This document shows, piece by piece, positions 18,267 through 26,183 of a stretch of DNA of 34,381 bases. The stretch spans positions 1 to 34,381 of the IMG/VR virus record IMGVR_UViG_3300035070_000745; one strand, given 5' to 3'. This DNA comes from a virus. The position numbers and the translations under genes are program-made. Within the stretch, counting starts at the first letter, position 1, and the number at the start of each line of letters is the position of its first letter. The notes beneath the pieces were generated by a model. That model saw only the letters and a program-made list of their open reading frames with translations, was not told the origin of the DNA and ran no database searches.

Positions 18267-19190
18267 TTATTTTAACCACTTATCTCTTCCTCTTAGATTC
18301 ATTAATAATCTTCCCGGATGTATATTGCTAATTCTTATTTTTGCGTTTCTAAGTAATGCCGTCTTTCTCTTCTGTGCTCTCCTTACGACATACTCTTGTA
18401 CACCTACCTTGCTATTTAATATAGCGTACTCAATGTAAGCGTAGATGAAGTCTTCAAATAACTTATTAACAGTTACCTTACTATCGTCTCCATTCTCCAT
18501 ACCATCAGACACATACTCAAGTACAACAAGCTCTCCCTCAATACCTGAGCTAAAGTTTATTACACCACCCTTAGCATCTATCTTAAATGTAGGGTTTGCA
18601 TTTGCAGTCTCTGTATTCAATCCGTATCGAGCACCTATTCCATAGTCAAAGTACCAAGCCCCATCAATATTCCAACCTGCTCTCCCATAATACTCAGAGT
18701 TTTGGTTTAGGTATATAGACTGCTTAGTCCCATCTAATCTATCTTGGTCTAAGTTTGAGTTCTGAGGGCTTAATGCGTTACCGTCTATATCGAATAGTAT
18801 CCTATCGTTATTGTCTTGTAGGTATGCACTTGACCAATTGGTCTGAATGTTTTCAGTCAATGGCATCAATAGACCATCACGGTACATTGACACTCTAATC
18901 CAATTTACATAGTCTGATGGTAGCACATACCTAAGCTGTGCCCCAACATTTAGTTCTAATATCTTGCTCTCTTTAAATGCGTCATAGTTTAATTCTTGTA
19001 TCGCCCTCTTTGCGTGAAACAATACTTTGTAGCGAGGCTCGTTGTTTACCAATGAGTGATTACCTGCGTACATTAACATAAAATTATTTACTATATCCTC
19101 TAAAGAAACATATTGGTATGAACCCCAATTTTCATCTTCAGGGCTTGCCCCTCCATTTTCGTAGTATTGATATTGTGATATATATGCCAT
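18267..19190 (-). CDS. head-tail connector / tail tube-like protein
   Basis: A 307-residue protein directly before the large tail protein (1 base apart) and 3 bases after another connector-like gene. It has a helical N-terminal part with VNNFMLMYAGNHSLV and FHAKRAIQELNYDA, a central beta region, and a helical, basic C-terminus (VVRRAQKRKTALLRNAKI). Such N-terminal helical bundles followed by beta segments are found in the ring and tail-tube (gp11-like) proteins of podoviruses and in crAss-like phages. The exact ring position is unknown. Confidence 0.65.
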   Translation of the reverse strand: MAYISQYQYYENGGASPEDENWGSYQYVSLEDIVNNFMLMYAGNHSLVNNEPRYKVLFHAKRAIQELNYDAFKESKILELNVGAQLRYVLPSDYVNWIRVSMYRDGLLMPLTENIQTNWSSAYLQDNNDRILFDIDGNALSPQNSNLDQDRLDGTKQSIYLNQNSEYYGRAGWNIDGAWYFDYGIGARYGLNTETANANPTFKIDAKGGVINFSSGIEGELVVLEYVSDGMENGDDSKVTVNKLFEDFIYAYIEYAILNSKVGVQEYVVRRAQKRKTALLRNAKIRISNIHPGRLLMNLRGRDKWLK

Positions 19191-19193
19191 ATG

Positions 19194-20162
19194 TTATTTT
19201 TCTGATGCTGTGTTTTCGTTGTCCTCAGCCTGTGCAAATTGTACTGCCTGAATCTCTCTAATCGACATACCTGCGTATTGTAGAATCTTGTTAACCAAGT
19301 TAACCTCATCGTCCAATGGTAGCTCAAAGTCTTGATAGTCAGCACTTCCTGAATCAAATACAGGCTCTCCACTTGCTAATGTTATGAATGTCCACTTAGG
19401 TGCAAATGGAAATCTAATGTACTGAGAAATCAACTGCCCTATATTACTTATCGTATTTGGATAAGAATCCAAGAAGTCACCCTCCTGTGCGTATGCAGGG
19501 AATGTTAGGTTTGGTGCAGTAAGAATAGAATTACTTAGCATAGTAATCTTGCTATTGCTTACCTTCTCTGCTTCCTTTATGTCTGATACTCTATATATAT
19601 TATAAGTCTTAGGAAATACATCCCATACTGTTACGCCTGACGTAGCTCCTACTGTTAACTGAGTAGAGCTGTCCACAGATGCCACTCTAGTATTGTATGT
19701 AACGCCTCCTGTTACCGTTGACACGATATCCCCTACTGATACACCACTTGCCGTAAAGTCTGCTGTAGAGTCCTCTACAAGCGTCCCTGCTACATTAACT
19801 GCATCTGTAGTACCACTTGCCAATTGATTAGTATAGATTAATACCTTATTAATAAGATAGTAGCTATTGTTAGTCGTTGTTGGAGATGGTAAAAAATATT
19901 GACTACCTGCATTCTGTAACAATGGTAGCGTTACTGAGAAAGAGTCTATTACCTCCTCTATACCTTTCGTAATATCTGCGTAACCCGTTCCTGATTGACG
20001 GGCATTTTCTTTCATTAATTGGTAGTTGTACTGATAGAAATAATTCTCAAAGATATCTAACTGAGCTTGCTTTGCAAACAAGTTGAAATCAGATGGGGTT
20101 ATGTACCCGTAATTATTTTTGTTCAATACAGACATTACCGTCTGTCGGACCGAGTTAATCAT
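19194..20162 (-). CDS. ring / adaptor-like head-tail protein
   Basis: A 322-residue protein with a helical N-terminus (NKNNYGYITPSDFNLFAKQA) typical of the ring proteins that follow the capsid gene in marine podoviruses. Residues about 130-190 hold a beta module with VSVGDIV and S-S-T-Q-L-T-V, which recurs in other structural proteins here. The C-terminal part is helical (DEVNLVNKILQYAGMSIREI). It is the first gene after a strong terminator and is preceded by a TATCTTTG promoter box 17 bases before the ATG, so it likely heads its own transcript with the tail genes. Confidence 0.65.
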   Translation of the reverse strand: MINSVRQTVMSVLNKNNYGYITPSDFNLFAKQAQLDIFENYFYQYNYQLMKENARQSGTGYADITKGIEEVIDSFSVTLPLLQNAGSQYFLPSPTTTNNSYYLINKVLIYTNQLASGTTDAVNVAGTLVEDSTADFTASGVSVGDIVSTVTGGVTYNTRVASVDSSTQLTVGATSGVTVWDVFPKTYNIYRVSDIKEAEKVSNSKITMLSNSILTAPNLTFPAYAQEGDFLDSYPNTISNIGQLISQYIRFPFAPKWTFITLASGEPVFDSGSADYQDFELPLDDEVNLVNKILQYAGMSIREIQAVQFAQAEDNENTASEK

Positions 20163-20179
20163 CTGCTCTTATTTTATTA

Positions 20180-20187
20180 CAAAGATA
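20180..20187 (-). promoter_or_regulatory. Bacteroidetes-type -7 promoter box before tail genes
   Basis: TATCTTTG on the - strand, 17 bases before the ATG at 20162 and a few bases beyond the terminator poly-T tract at 20191. Its place just after a terminator supports a promoter restarting transcription of the tail operon. No convincing -33 TTTG is seen; the upstream DNA is the terminator hairpin. Confidence 0.55.
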
Positions 20188-20190
20188 GGC

Positions 20191-20224
20191 AAAAAAAAAG
20201 ACCCCACATTTTTGCGGAGTCTTT
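20191..20224 (-). terminator. Rho-independent terminator after 249-residue gene
   Basis: On the - strand the bases 20224 to 20197 form a 12-bp stem (two G-U pairs) closed by an AAAA loop, followed by an unbroken poly-T run to 20191. It lies 22 bases after the stop at 20246 and before the promoter box at 20180. Confidence 0.85.
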
Positions 20225-20245
20225 GTATATTGGTAGAGTAACTTG

Positions 20246-20995
20246 TTAGTCTAATAGTGATTCAAGGTGTTTCAATATATCTATACCATCATCGCTCTTC
20301 ATATAAGAGACAACTAAATCTATACCTTCTTCTCCAAAAGGTACATTTAATAACTTTGTTTTATTGGAAGATAAATTAAACCATACCTCTTTGTTGCTTT
20401 TTCTAAATGTTAATAGCCCTTGGTCAAAGAATCTTTGAACCGTTCCTACTAACTGTAGCTCAGGGTCTGTTATAACATCTAAGAAATCACTTGGATTGTT
20501 CTTAGCGAATACTAATACATCTCGCTTCATCTCTGCGGTAGATGTCTTTGATGTATCCATATTAAATAGTACACGACATACATTCTCAAGCTGCTCTATG
20601 CTAAGTGACTTAGCCTCTATCAATGCATCTGCTTGAACTAATAGGTAGTCTACCTCTTCTGTGGCATCCTTAGCCTTGTTAATTTCTTGAAACTTTACTC
20701 CGTTTGAGGGGTGGTAGTGTAAGAACTGCTGCAATACTTGGTTTTCTTTTGGAACGTAAAGTAGCCCATCTTCAAATATTACGGGTTCAAGAATGGCACT
20801 TCCATCTTGCTCGTCTACAAATGGGGACTTTTGGTTTCGTGCATATCGAAGTTCTCGGTTAGTACCTGTGTCTTCGTCAAAATGCATTAATGGGAATCTT
20901 CTACTGTTTTGTGTCGGTAGCATAAAAGATAAAGGTGCTACATCTCTTGTAAGCCTGTAAGACTTAGCTTCAAATACTTTGTTTTTATTTTTCAT
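20246..20995 (-). CDS. conserved hypothetical protein after capsid gene
   Basis: A 249-residue soluble protein lying between two terminators, directly after the major capsid gene. The N-terminal half is beta-like (YRLTRDVAPLSFMLP, then F-P-L-M-H-F-D) and the central part has F-Q-E-I-N and a helical DATEEVDYLLVQADALI segment; the C-terminal half is helical. The arrangement is one I have met in marine phage structural regions without a known function. The gene has its own terminator and could be read through from the capsid transcript. No metal site or transmembrane segment is visible. Head completion or virion-associated roles are possible but not shown. Confidence 0.6.
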   Translation of the reverse strand: MKNKNKVFEAKSYRLTRDVAPLSFMLPTQNSRRFPLMHFDEDTGTNRELRYARNQKSPFVDEQDGSAILEPVIFEDGLLYVPKENQVLQQFLHYHPSNGVKFQEINKAKDATEEVDYLLVQADALIEAKSLSIEQLENVCRVLFNMDTSKTSTAEMKRDVLVFAKNNPSDFLDVITDPELQLVGTVQRFFDQGLLTFRKSNKEVWFNLSSNKTKLLNVPFGEEGIDLVVSYMKSDDGIDILKHLESLLD

Positions 20996-21015
20996 TTAAT
21001 TCTAATTTAATTCTT

Positions 21016-21055
21016 AAAAAAAAGGGAGAGGCTACACCTTGGGTAGCCCCATCCC
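21016..21055 (-). terminator. Rho-independent terminator after major capsid gene
   Basis: On the - strand bases 21055 to 21024 form a GC-rich hairpin of about 12 pairs (a perfect GGCTAC/GTAGCC inner stem, one bulged T, and GGGA/TCCC at the base) with a 7-base loop, followed by eight Ts. It begins 17 bases after the capsid stop codon at 21072. Confidence 0.88.
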
Positions 21056-21071
21056 ATTATTAATTTACTTC

Positions 21072-22502
21072 TTAGTCTTGGAATAAGAAGAAGTTGTTTG
21101 CACCTAACGTACATACAGCTCTCTCAGATAAGAAGTGTACTTCCATAGCATCTAAGCTTGAAGTTTGTGCTCCACCTGCTGAACCTGTAATCCACGTTTT
21201 GTAACGTCTGTCTTCAGTTTCAGAAGCTCTGTATCGAACGTGCAAGAATGGACGCTTTGCGTTTTTACCCATTACTTGGTCGTATACTGAAGTAGAACCG
21301 GCAGGAACTAATAGTCCGTTTACTGCTCCACTTCCTAATCCACCACGCATAGTTGGGTCGTTTAGGTATTTCCAATCAGACTTGTAGAAGTCATATCCTC
21401 TACGGAATCCTGTGAAACCTAAGTTCAATGCCATATCTTTCTCATTGTCAAATAGACCATAAGATACACCACCGGCTGCGTTGCTTGATTGAGCAGCTAA
21501 CATATCGTCAATGTCAAAAGAGAAATCTCTATTAACAAATACTACGTTTTCTTCAATCGCACCTTGCTTGTCAAGTCTTGAGATAATACTATCCCACTCA
21601 AGAAGAGTAGTTGGGCTACCTCCGCCCCATACGTTTCCTCGGTTGTTAACAACGTAGAAGATACCTTCAGAACCTTTAGCATCTACACCTGCTGCGATTG
21701 CTCCTGAACCTGCTTCAGCAGGAACTGCTTCAATCATTGCAGTCTCTAAGTAGTCATCAAAACGTAAACGAGTTTCGTGCTCAGACTTTAAGTACCATAG
21801 GTATCCGTTTGCTCCATTTTCAGTAGTTACCTCAACCCATCCAATTTGTGCCATATCAGAACCTGATACTGCATACTTGTCTTTGATGATGATTGGAGAG
21901 TTCTCGAAGATGTAATCGTCAGACTCTAATGAGCCAACCATTCCTTCAGTTCCTTTTTTGAACTCAGAACCATAAACAAATACTGTAAACTTGTCTGTTG
22001 CTGTTGTGTTAGTAATACCGGCTGCCTCATAAAATGCAACTGTAAACTCATTATTTGTAGCACCTGAACCAACTGCTGTTACGATAGCTTTTATGCTATT
22101 AGTATCACCAATAGCTGATGTTATATTACGAGTAATCATAACTGTCTGTCCAACTCGGATAGCAATAGCGTTAGCTGTTGTTAAAGCAGGGTCAAGAATG
22201 TCATTTACTGTAAATGTAGCTGTATCTGCTGTTGTTGCAGTACCTGTTGTAACGTCTACATATTTAGTGTGTAATCTTCCTTGCTCTGCCCATTTGATAA
22301 GGTCAGAGTTAGAAGGCATCTCAGCTCCAACCATTCTAAGGAATGAGGATACTGTTCTGTTTCCATAACGCTCAAATTCTTTCTCGTAGGTATCAGGAAG
22401 ATACTGATTCAAGAAGTCGAAGTTAGTGATGTAATTTGTACTCAACGGTACTTGTTGAGCACTTGGGGTTAAATCAAAACCCGGGGTAGCTAATACTGCC
22501 AT
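21072..22502 (-). CDS. major capsid protein
   Basis: A 476-residue protein with the N-terminal region seen in crAss-like and related marine podovirus capsid proteins: Y-L-P-D-T-Y-E-K-E-F-E-R-Y-G-N-R-T at residues 35-50, then FLRMVGAEMPSNSDLI and WAEQGRLHTKYVDV (54-84). The family has the HK97 fold. Residues about 85-180 form a Thr/Ala-rich beta insertion, and the remainder is the conserved shell part. The gene follows the scaffold gene by 44 bases with an A-rich leader and is followed at once by a strong terminator, which fits high, separate expression of the most abundant virion protein. Confidence 0.88.
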   Translation of the reverse strand: MAVLATPGFDLTPSAQQVPLSTNYITNFDFLNQYLPDTYEKEFERYGNRTVSSFLRMVGAEMPSNSDLIKWAEQGRLHTKYVDVTTGTATTADTATFTVNDILDPALTTANAIAIRVGQTVMITRNITSAIGDTNSIKAIVTAVGSGATNNEFTVAFYEAAGITNTTATDKFTVFVYGSEFKKGTEGMVGSLESDDYIFENSPIIIKDKYAVSGSDMAQIGWVEVTTENGANGYLWYLKSEHETRLRFDDYLETAMIEAVPAEAGSGAIAAGVDAKGSEGIFYVVNNRGNVWGGGSPTTLLEWDSIISRLDKQGAIEENVVFVNRDFSFDIDDMLAAQSSNAAGGVSYGLFDNEKDMALNLGFTGFRRGYDFYKSDWKYLNDPTMRGGLGSGAVNGLLVPAGSTSVYDQVMGKNAKRPFLHVRYRASETEDRRYKTWITGSAGGAQTSSLDAMEVHFLSERAVCTLGANNFFLFQD

Positions 22503-22546
22503 AATTTTTTTTTCTTTTTTTTTTAAATGTTAAACTTTTTTATTAA

Positions 22547-23686
22547 TTATCTTTTTCTAATCTTTAAACCACGACCTGAGTCTTTGTTCAAAGATTTAAT
22601 TTGCATACCTGATTTCGATTGTGTTACTTCAGGAGCAGAGCGAGTTGTCATATTGACATTTTTCATTTTCCTCATCTGCTCATCTGCCGAAGCACTCTTG
22701 CCTTGTTCGTAAAAGAACTTAGCAAACTTGTCAGGATGCATCGCCATTGCTAAAGACTTGTGGTATCCCTCCGCATCACTTATGATTCCATCTTCATCCA
22801 AAAACTTTTTAATAAAGTTTGAGGGGTCTGATTGACTCTTTCTAAGTTCAGCAGCATCTCCCGGTGAAAAAGAAATAGATTTGTCTTCGCCTAATTTGAA
22901 CTCAAAACCTTTGAACTCGTTGAATACGTCATCTGTCTTTTTCGAGAACATCTCTCTCTTGCGAGAGTTTTGCTCATCTATCGTCTTAGCGTCAGCTATA
23001 TATTGTCTATATTCCTCCAACTCTTTCGCTTCGCTATCAGGAAGACCATCCCTTCTTGACTCAAGAGGGACTTTGTATTTTTCCTGTTGCTCTGCAAAGT
23101 AGTCTTTGGCTTTAGCAATTGTCTTCTTTTTTGCTAACTTGGTTTTCTTAATGTGGCTATCGTCATCAATGTCCTCATCATAGGAATAATCCTCCATAAG
23201 AATTTCAATGTCTTCTGCATCCAACCCTTTCTCGGTTGCACTAAGATAATCTCGTAGCAGTTGCTCAGGCTCTGCGTCATCATAATTCTTTTGCAATTGC
23301 ATAAAATCATTAATGCCACGACCTGTATCTTTTTTGTATTGTAAATACTTGGATACATCTTCAGGGAGAGGGTCGCTCTCTTCTCTCACTTGATTGAACT
23401 CATCAAGTGAATTGATTTCTCTTCCGTATTTATTACCAATAAATTTAAGAACGTCTTCCTCAGTTAGCGTAGCCTCCTGAGATTGTGTTTCTACTTCTTT
23501 AGTCGGCTCCTCTACTTGAGGAGTTTCCTCTTGAACTTCAAGGTTTACCTTTGGTGTCTCTTGGACCTCAACATCAGGTGCTACCTCTTGGTTTAATTTT
23601 TCCTCGTGCTTCTCAAGTAATTCTCTTTCTATTTCTTGAGTTGACTTCTCTTCTCCGACTTCTACCGCTTTAACTTTAAATTCCAT
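22547..23686 (-). CDS. scaffold-like protein
   Basis: A 379-residue, strongly acidic protein with long Glu/Gln/Val-rich disordered and coiled-coil stretches at residues 1-75 and 95-200, and a Lys-rich helical region with KKTKLAKKKTIAKAK. The last 100 residues contain a helical F-A-K-F-F-Y-E-Q-G-K segment and a basic tail (GLKIRKR). Position between portal and capsid genes and this composition are those of phage scaffold proteins, which guide procapsid assembly and are usually lost from the mature head. No protease motif is visible. The ATG at 23686 is preceded by an AT-rich 61-base gap. Confidence 0.75.
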   Translation of the reverse strand: MEFKVKAVEVGEEKSTQEIERELLEKHEEKLNQEVAPDVEVQETPKVNLEVQEETPQVEEPTKEVETQSQEATLTEEDVLKFIGNKYGREINSLDEFNQVREESDPLPEDVSKYLQYKKDTGRGINDFMQLQKNYDDAEPEQLLRDYLSATEKGLDAEDIEILMEDYSYDEDIDDDSHIKKTKLAKKKTIAKAKDYFAEQQEKYKVPLESRRDGLPDSEAKELEEYRQYIADAKTIDEQNSRKREMFSKKTDDVFNEFKGFEFKLGEDKSISFSPGDAAELRKSQSDPSNFIKKFLDEDGIISDAEGYHKSLAMAMHPDKFAKFFYEQGKSASADEQMRKMKNVNMTTRSAPEVTQSKSGMQIKSLNKDSGRGLKIRKR

Positions 23687-23709
23687 TATGTGTTTGATTT
23701 AATTGTTTG

Positions 23710-23717
23710 CAAATTTA
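23710..23717 (-). promoter_or_regulatory. possible -7 promoter box before scaffold gene
   Basis: TAAATTTG on the - strand fits TAnnTTTG and lies 23 bases before the scaffold ATG, in an AT-rich gap without a terminator. The preceding bases (TTTTGCC) match those before the box at 20180. Weaker than the TATCTTTG copies. Confidence 0.3.
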
Positions 23718-23747
23718 GGCAAAATATATTATAGTTTTTTTTGCTCA

Positions 23748-26183
23748 TTATCTTGGGTTAAACTCCGCAAAGTCAAAACCATCTAAGCTATCCTCGTTTG
23801 ATTCAAAATTCAATGGAGGTAGATTATTCTTTCTTTGGTTAATTAACTTGCTTTGCTCTGTATTCTGTTGACTGATTCTATCCGCCTTAGCACCCTCTCT
23901 TGAAGACTCTCTATCAGCTAACGCTTGTGAGTTCATCTGTGCTAATTGAAGATTAAGTTCAAACTCTTTATCCATTAACTGAGATTTCAACATAGCCTCA
24001 TTCTTCATCTTCTCAATCTCGAATGCTACATCAGCCTGTCTGTACTGCATCTTAGCCTGAGTCTCTGCCTGTATCTTCATCTGAGCTGTTTGTGCTGCTA
24101 ACTCTTGAGACTGTATTTGCTGTTGAGCTTGAATAGCTTGCTTCTGCATAGCCATCTTCTCTTCTCTATCTTGCTTAGATATTCTCTTAACCTTTAGCAA
24201 TTGATTGGCGAGTTTAAGATTTCGTATCTCTCTAATGTCAATAGCATCCTCAAGGTTTATATCTCCCTTAGACAAAGCCATCTGAACATTCTGCTCAAGC
24301 ATTGCCTTCTGCTCTTCGTCAGGAGACATCTCGATGAATATTCCAAAGTCATATATATATAAGTCTTTGATATCACTTAGTATAGATACATTGTACTTGC
24401 CAATCTGATTTATAAACTCATCCTTAAAGTCAGAGTATTGAAGGATGTCAGCTACCCTATACGTTATAGCCTCAGATAGACTCCTACATATATATAGGCT
24501 ACCTTGTAGTATATGCCTTGTAGCTACGTTAGAGTTTAATGCTGCTAACTTCTGCAATCCTACTAACGCATTAGGGTCAGGAGAACTTCCGTCTCTTGCC
24601 TCATTTAATCCCGTTACATTTCTTATTTGGTTTAGGTAGTGATTGTAGTTAGTTAAAAGCATCTGAGTCTTGGATGCACCCGAATTAGAGTTTAGCTCCT
24701 GAATAGGAACCCTTGCATTATTAAAGTCTCCATCTCCTGTATAGCTCCTTCCGATTACACTACCCGTTTGGAAGTATAGTCGCAAAGCATCTTCAGGATT
24801 GTATGCTGCTCCCGTACCTAAGTCTACTTCACTTAGACCATCTGCATCAATAAATACACCATCAGGTACAACCCGTGATATAACCTGCTGTAGTTTTAGG
24901 TGAGTAATCTGAATCAAGTCAGCGAATGGTATCATCCTTCTAACTAAAGACTCAATAACTCCTTTATACATTCTTGGGGCAACGCATACATAGTTAGGTA
25001 TAGCGTGTTGAGTGGCAGACTGTGGTCGTACCATATTCTCCATCATATCCCACTTGAGTATAATGTTAGTACCCATAACCATAACTCCCTCATACCATAC
25101 ATCAATAGTCTTAGAAACCTTTTCAAATTTCCCTTCCTCTTGCATATCTTCAGGTGGGTTAAAGCTATCGTCTTTCTCGACCATAGACACATTACCATTA
25201 TCCTTTACCTTTCTTTTGTATACTACCTTCTTAGTGGTCTTATAGTTAAAGTAAAGTAGAGTTGCAGTATCCTTATAGAACATATCATTCTGTTGGAATT
25301 GAGCAACATCATAGTAGTCATACCAACTTTGAGAGTATTTAGATATTGTCTCTAAGTCTTCGTTGGTTAGACTTGTGTCAATCTTAACAAGCTCAGTAAT
25401 AGGTACAGTCTTAATCTCTCCCCAATAGAAACAATCTTTAAAGTGAGGGTCTTCAGTATAGCTGTATACAATATTAGCAGGGTCTACATAGTTTAGTTTT
25501 ACTCCTCCACCGGGAAGGAACTCGTGCTTGGCACATCCTATACCTAATACGGTAAGGTCATAGTCAAGCTGCTTTCTTATGTCGTTATACTTATTGCTTT
25601 CAAATATTGTGCTTATAGCCTCTTCCTCTGCAATCTCTATTGCAGGCTTGTAGTTAAGCTGCATATACAAAGCCAACTCCTCATCAGTATTAGGAAGCTC
25701 ATCAGGATTCATCGTGAAAGGATTAGCCCCTGTCTTCTCTTGTATAATCTCAAGCATAGGCTTTGCAACCATCTGCCCTTCTATCATCTGCTGATACTTG
25801 CTTCGCTTAGACATAGACATAGCATCTTGTGCATATGCCTTTGGCTCGAACATACGGTCTTGCATACCGTTAACAACTATGTCAACAAACTTTGGAAGTA
25901 TAGGTACAGGTGTCCAATCTAAGTTTAGATAACTTAAATCTCCATCAACAGCAAGCTCATTTTTATATTTACCTACTGACTGCTCACCTCTTGCATATAA
26001 TTTTAATCTTTGGAAGTCTCTCCATTGACTGTAATACCTACAAGAATTTCCATCCTTTCTAAACCACTCATACTGAATAGCCTGACCAATCTGCAACCCG
26101 AACTCGACAGTTTTTTTCTCTGCATCCGACACAAATTGATTTGGAAAACTTGTAGATGATATATTAACTTGTACCTCTTTCAT
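23748..26183 (-). CDS. portal protein
   Basis: An 811-residue protein of the crAss-like/marine podovirus portal type. Characteristic blocks near residues 50-110 are FQRLKLYARGEQS, YLNLDWTPVPILPKFVDIVV and NGMQDRMFEP. The last 190 residues are a long Gln/Ala/Met-rich coiled coil (for example QAIQAQQQIQSQELAAQTAQ) ending in an acidic tail. Length fits the large portals of this group. The portal forms the 12-subunit ring at the DNA-entry vertex, binding the terminase and the connector. The start ATG overlaps the terminase stop (ATGA), showing coupling. The long helical C-terminus may act as the barrel inside the head. Confidence 0.88.
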   Translation of the reverse strand: MKEVQVNISSTSFPNQFVSDAEKKTVEFGLQIGQAIQYEWFRKDGNSCRYYSQWRDFQRLKLYARGEQSVGKYKNELAVDGDLSYLNLDWTPVPILPKFVDIVVNGMQDRMFEPKAYAQDAMSMSKRSKYQQMIEGQMVAKPMLEIIQEKTGANPFTMNPDELPNTDEELALYMQLNYKPAIEIAEEEAISTIFESNKYNDIRKQLDYDLTVLGIGCAKHEFLPGGGVKLNYVDPANIVYSYTEDPHFKDCFYWGEIKTVPITELVKIDTSLTNEDLETISKYSQSWYDYYDVAQFQQNDMFYKDTATLLYFNYKTTKKVVYKRKVKDNGNVSMVEKDDSFNPPEDMQEEGKFEKVSKTIDVWYEGVMVMGTNIILKWDMMENMVRPQSATQHAIPNYVCVAPRMYKGVIESLVRRMIPFADLIQITHLKLQQVISRVVPDGVFIDADGLSEVDLGTGAAYNPEDALRLYFQTGSVIGRSYTGDGDFNNARVPIQELNSNSGASKTQMLLTNYNHYLNQIRNVTGLNEARDGSSPDPNALVGLQKLAALNSNVATRHILQGSLYICRSLSEAITYRVADILQYSDFKDEFINQIGKYNVSILSDIKDLYIYDFGIFIEMSPDEEQKAMLEQNVQMALSKGDINLEDAIDIREIRNLKLANQLLKVKRISKQDREEKMAMQKQAIQAQQQIQSQELAAQTAQMKIQAETQAKMQYRQADVAFEIEKMKNEAMLKSQLMDKEFELNLQLAQMNSQALADRESSREGAKADRISQQNTEQSKLINQRKNNLPPLNFESNEDSLDGFDFAEFNPR

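Noticed and set aside
22503-22546. Promoter in the gap before the capsid gene
   Set aside because: Only A/T homopolymer runs are present and no TAnnTTTG element; it looks like an A-rich translation leader.
23687-23747. A terminator in the gap between portal and scaffold genes
   Set aside because: The gap is AT-rich with a T/A run but no GC-rich stem could be formed.
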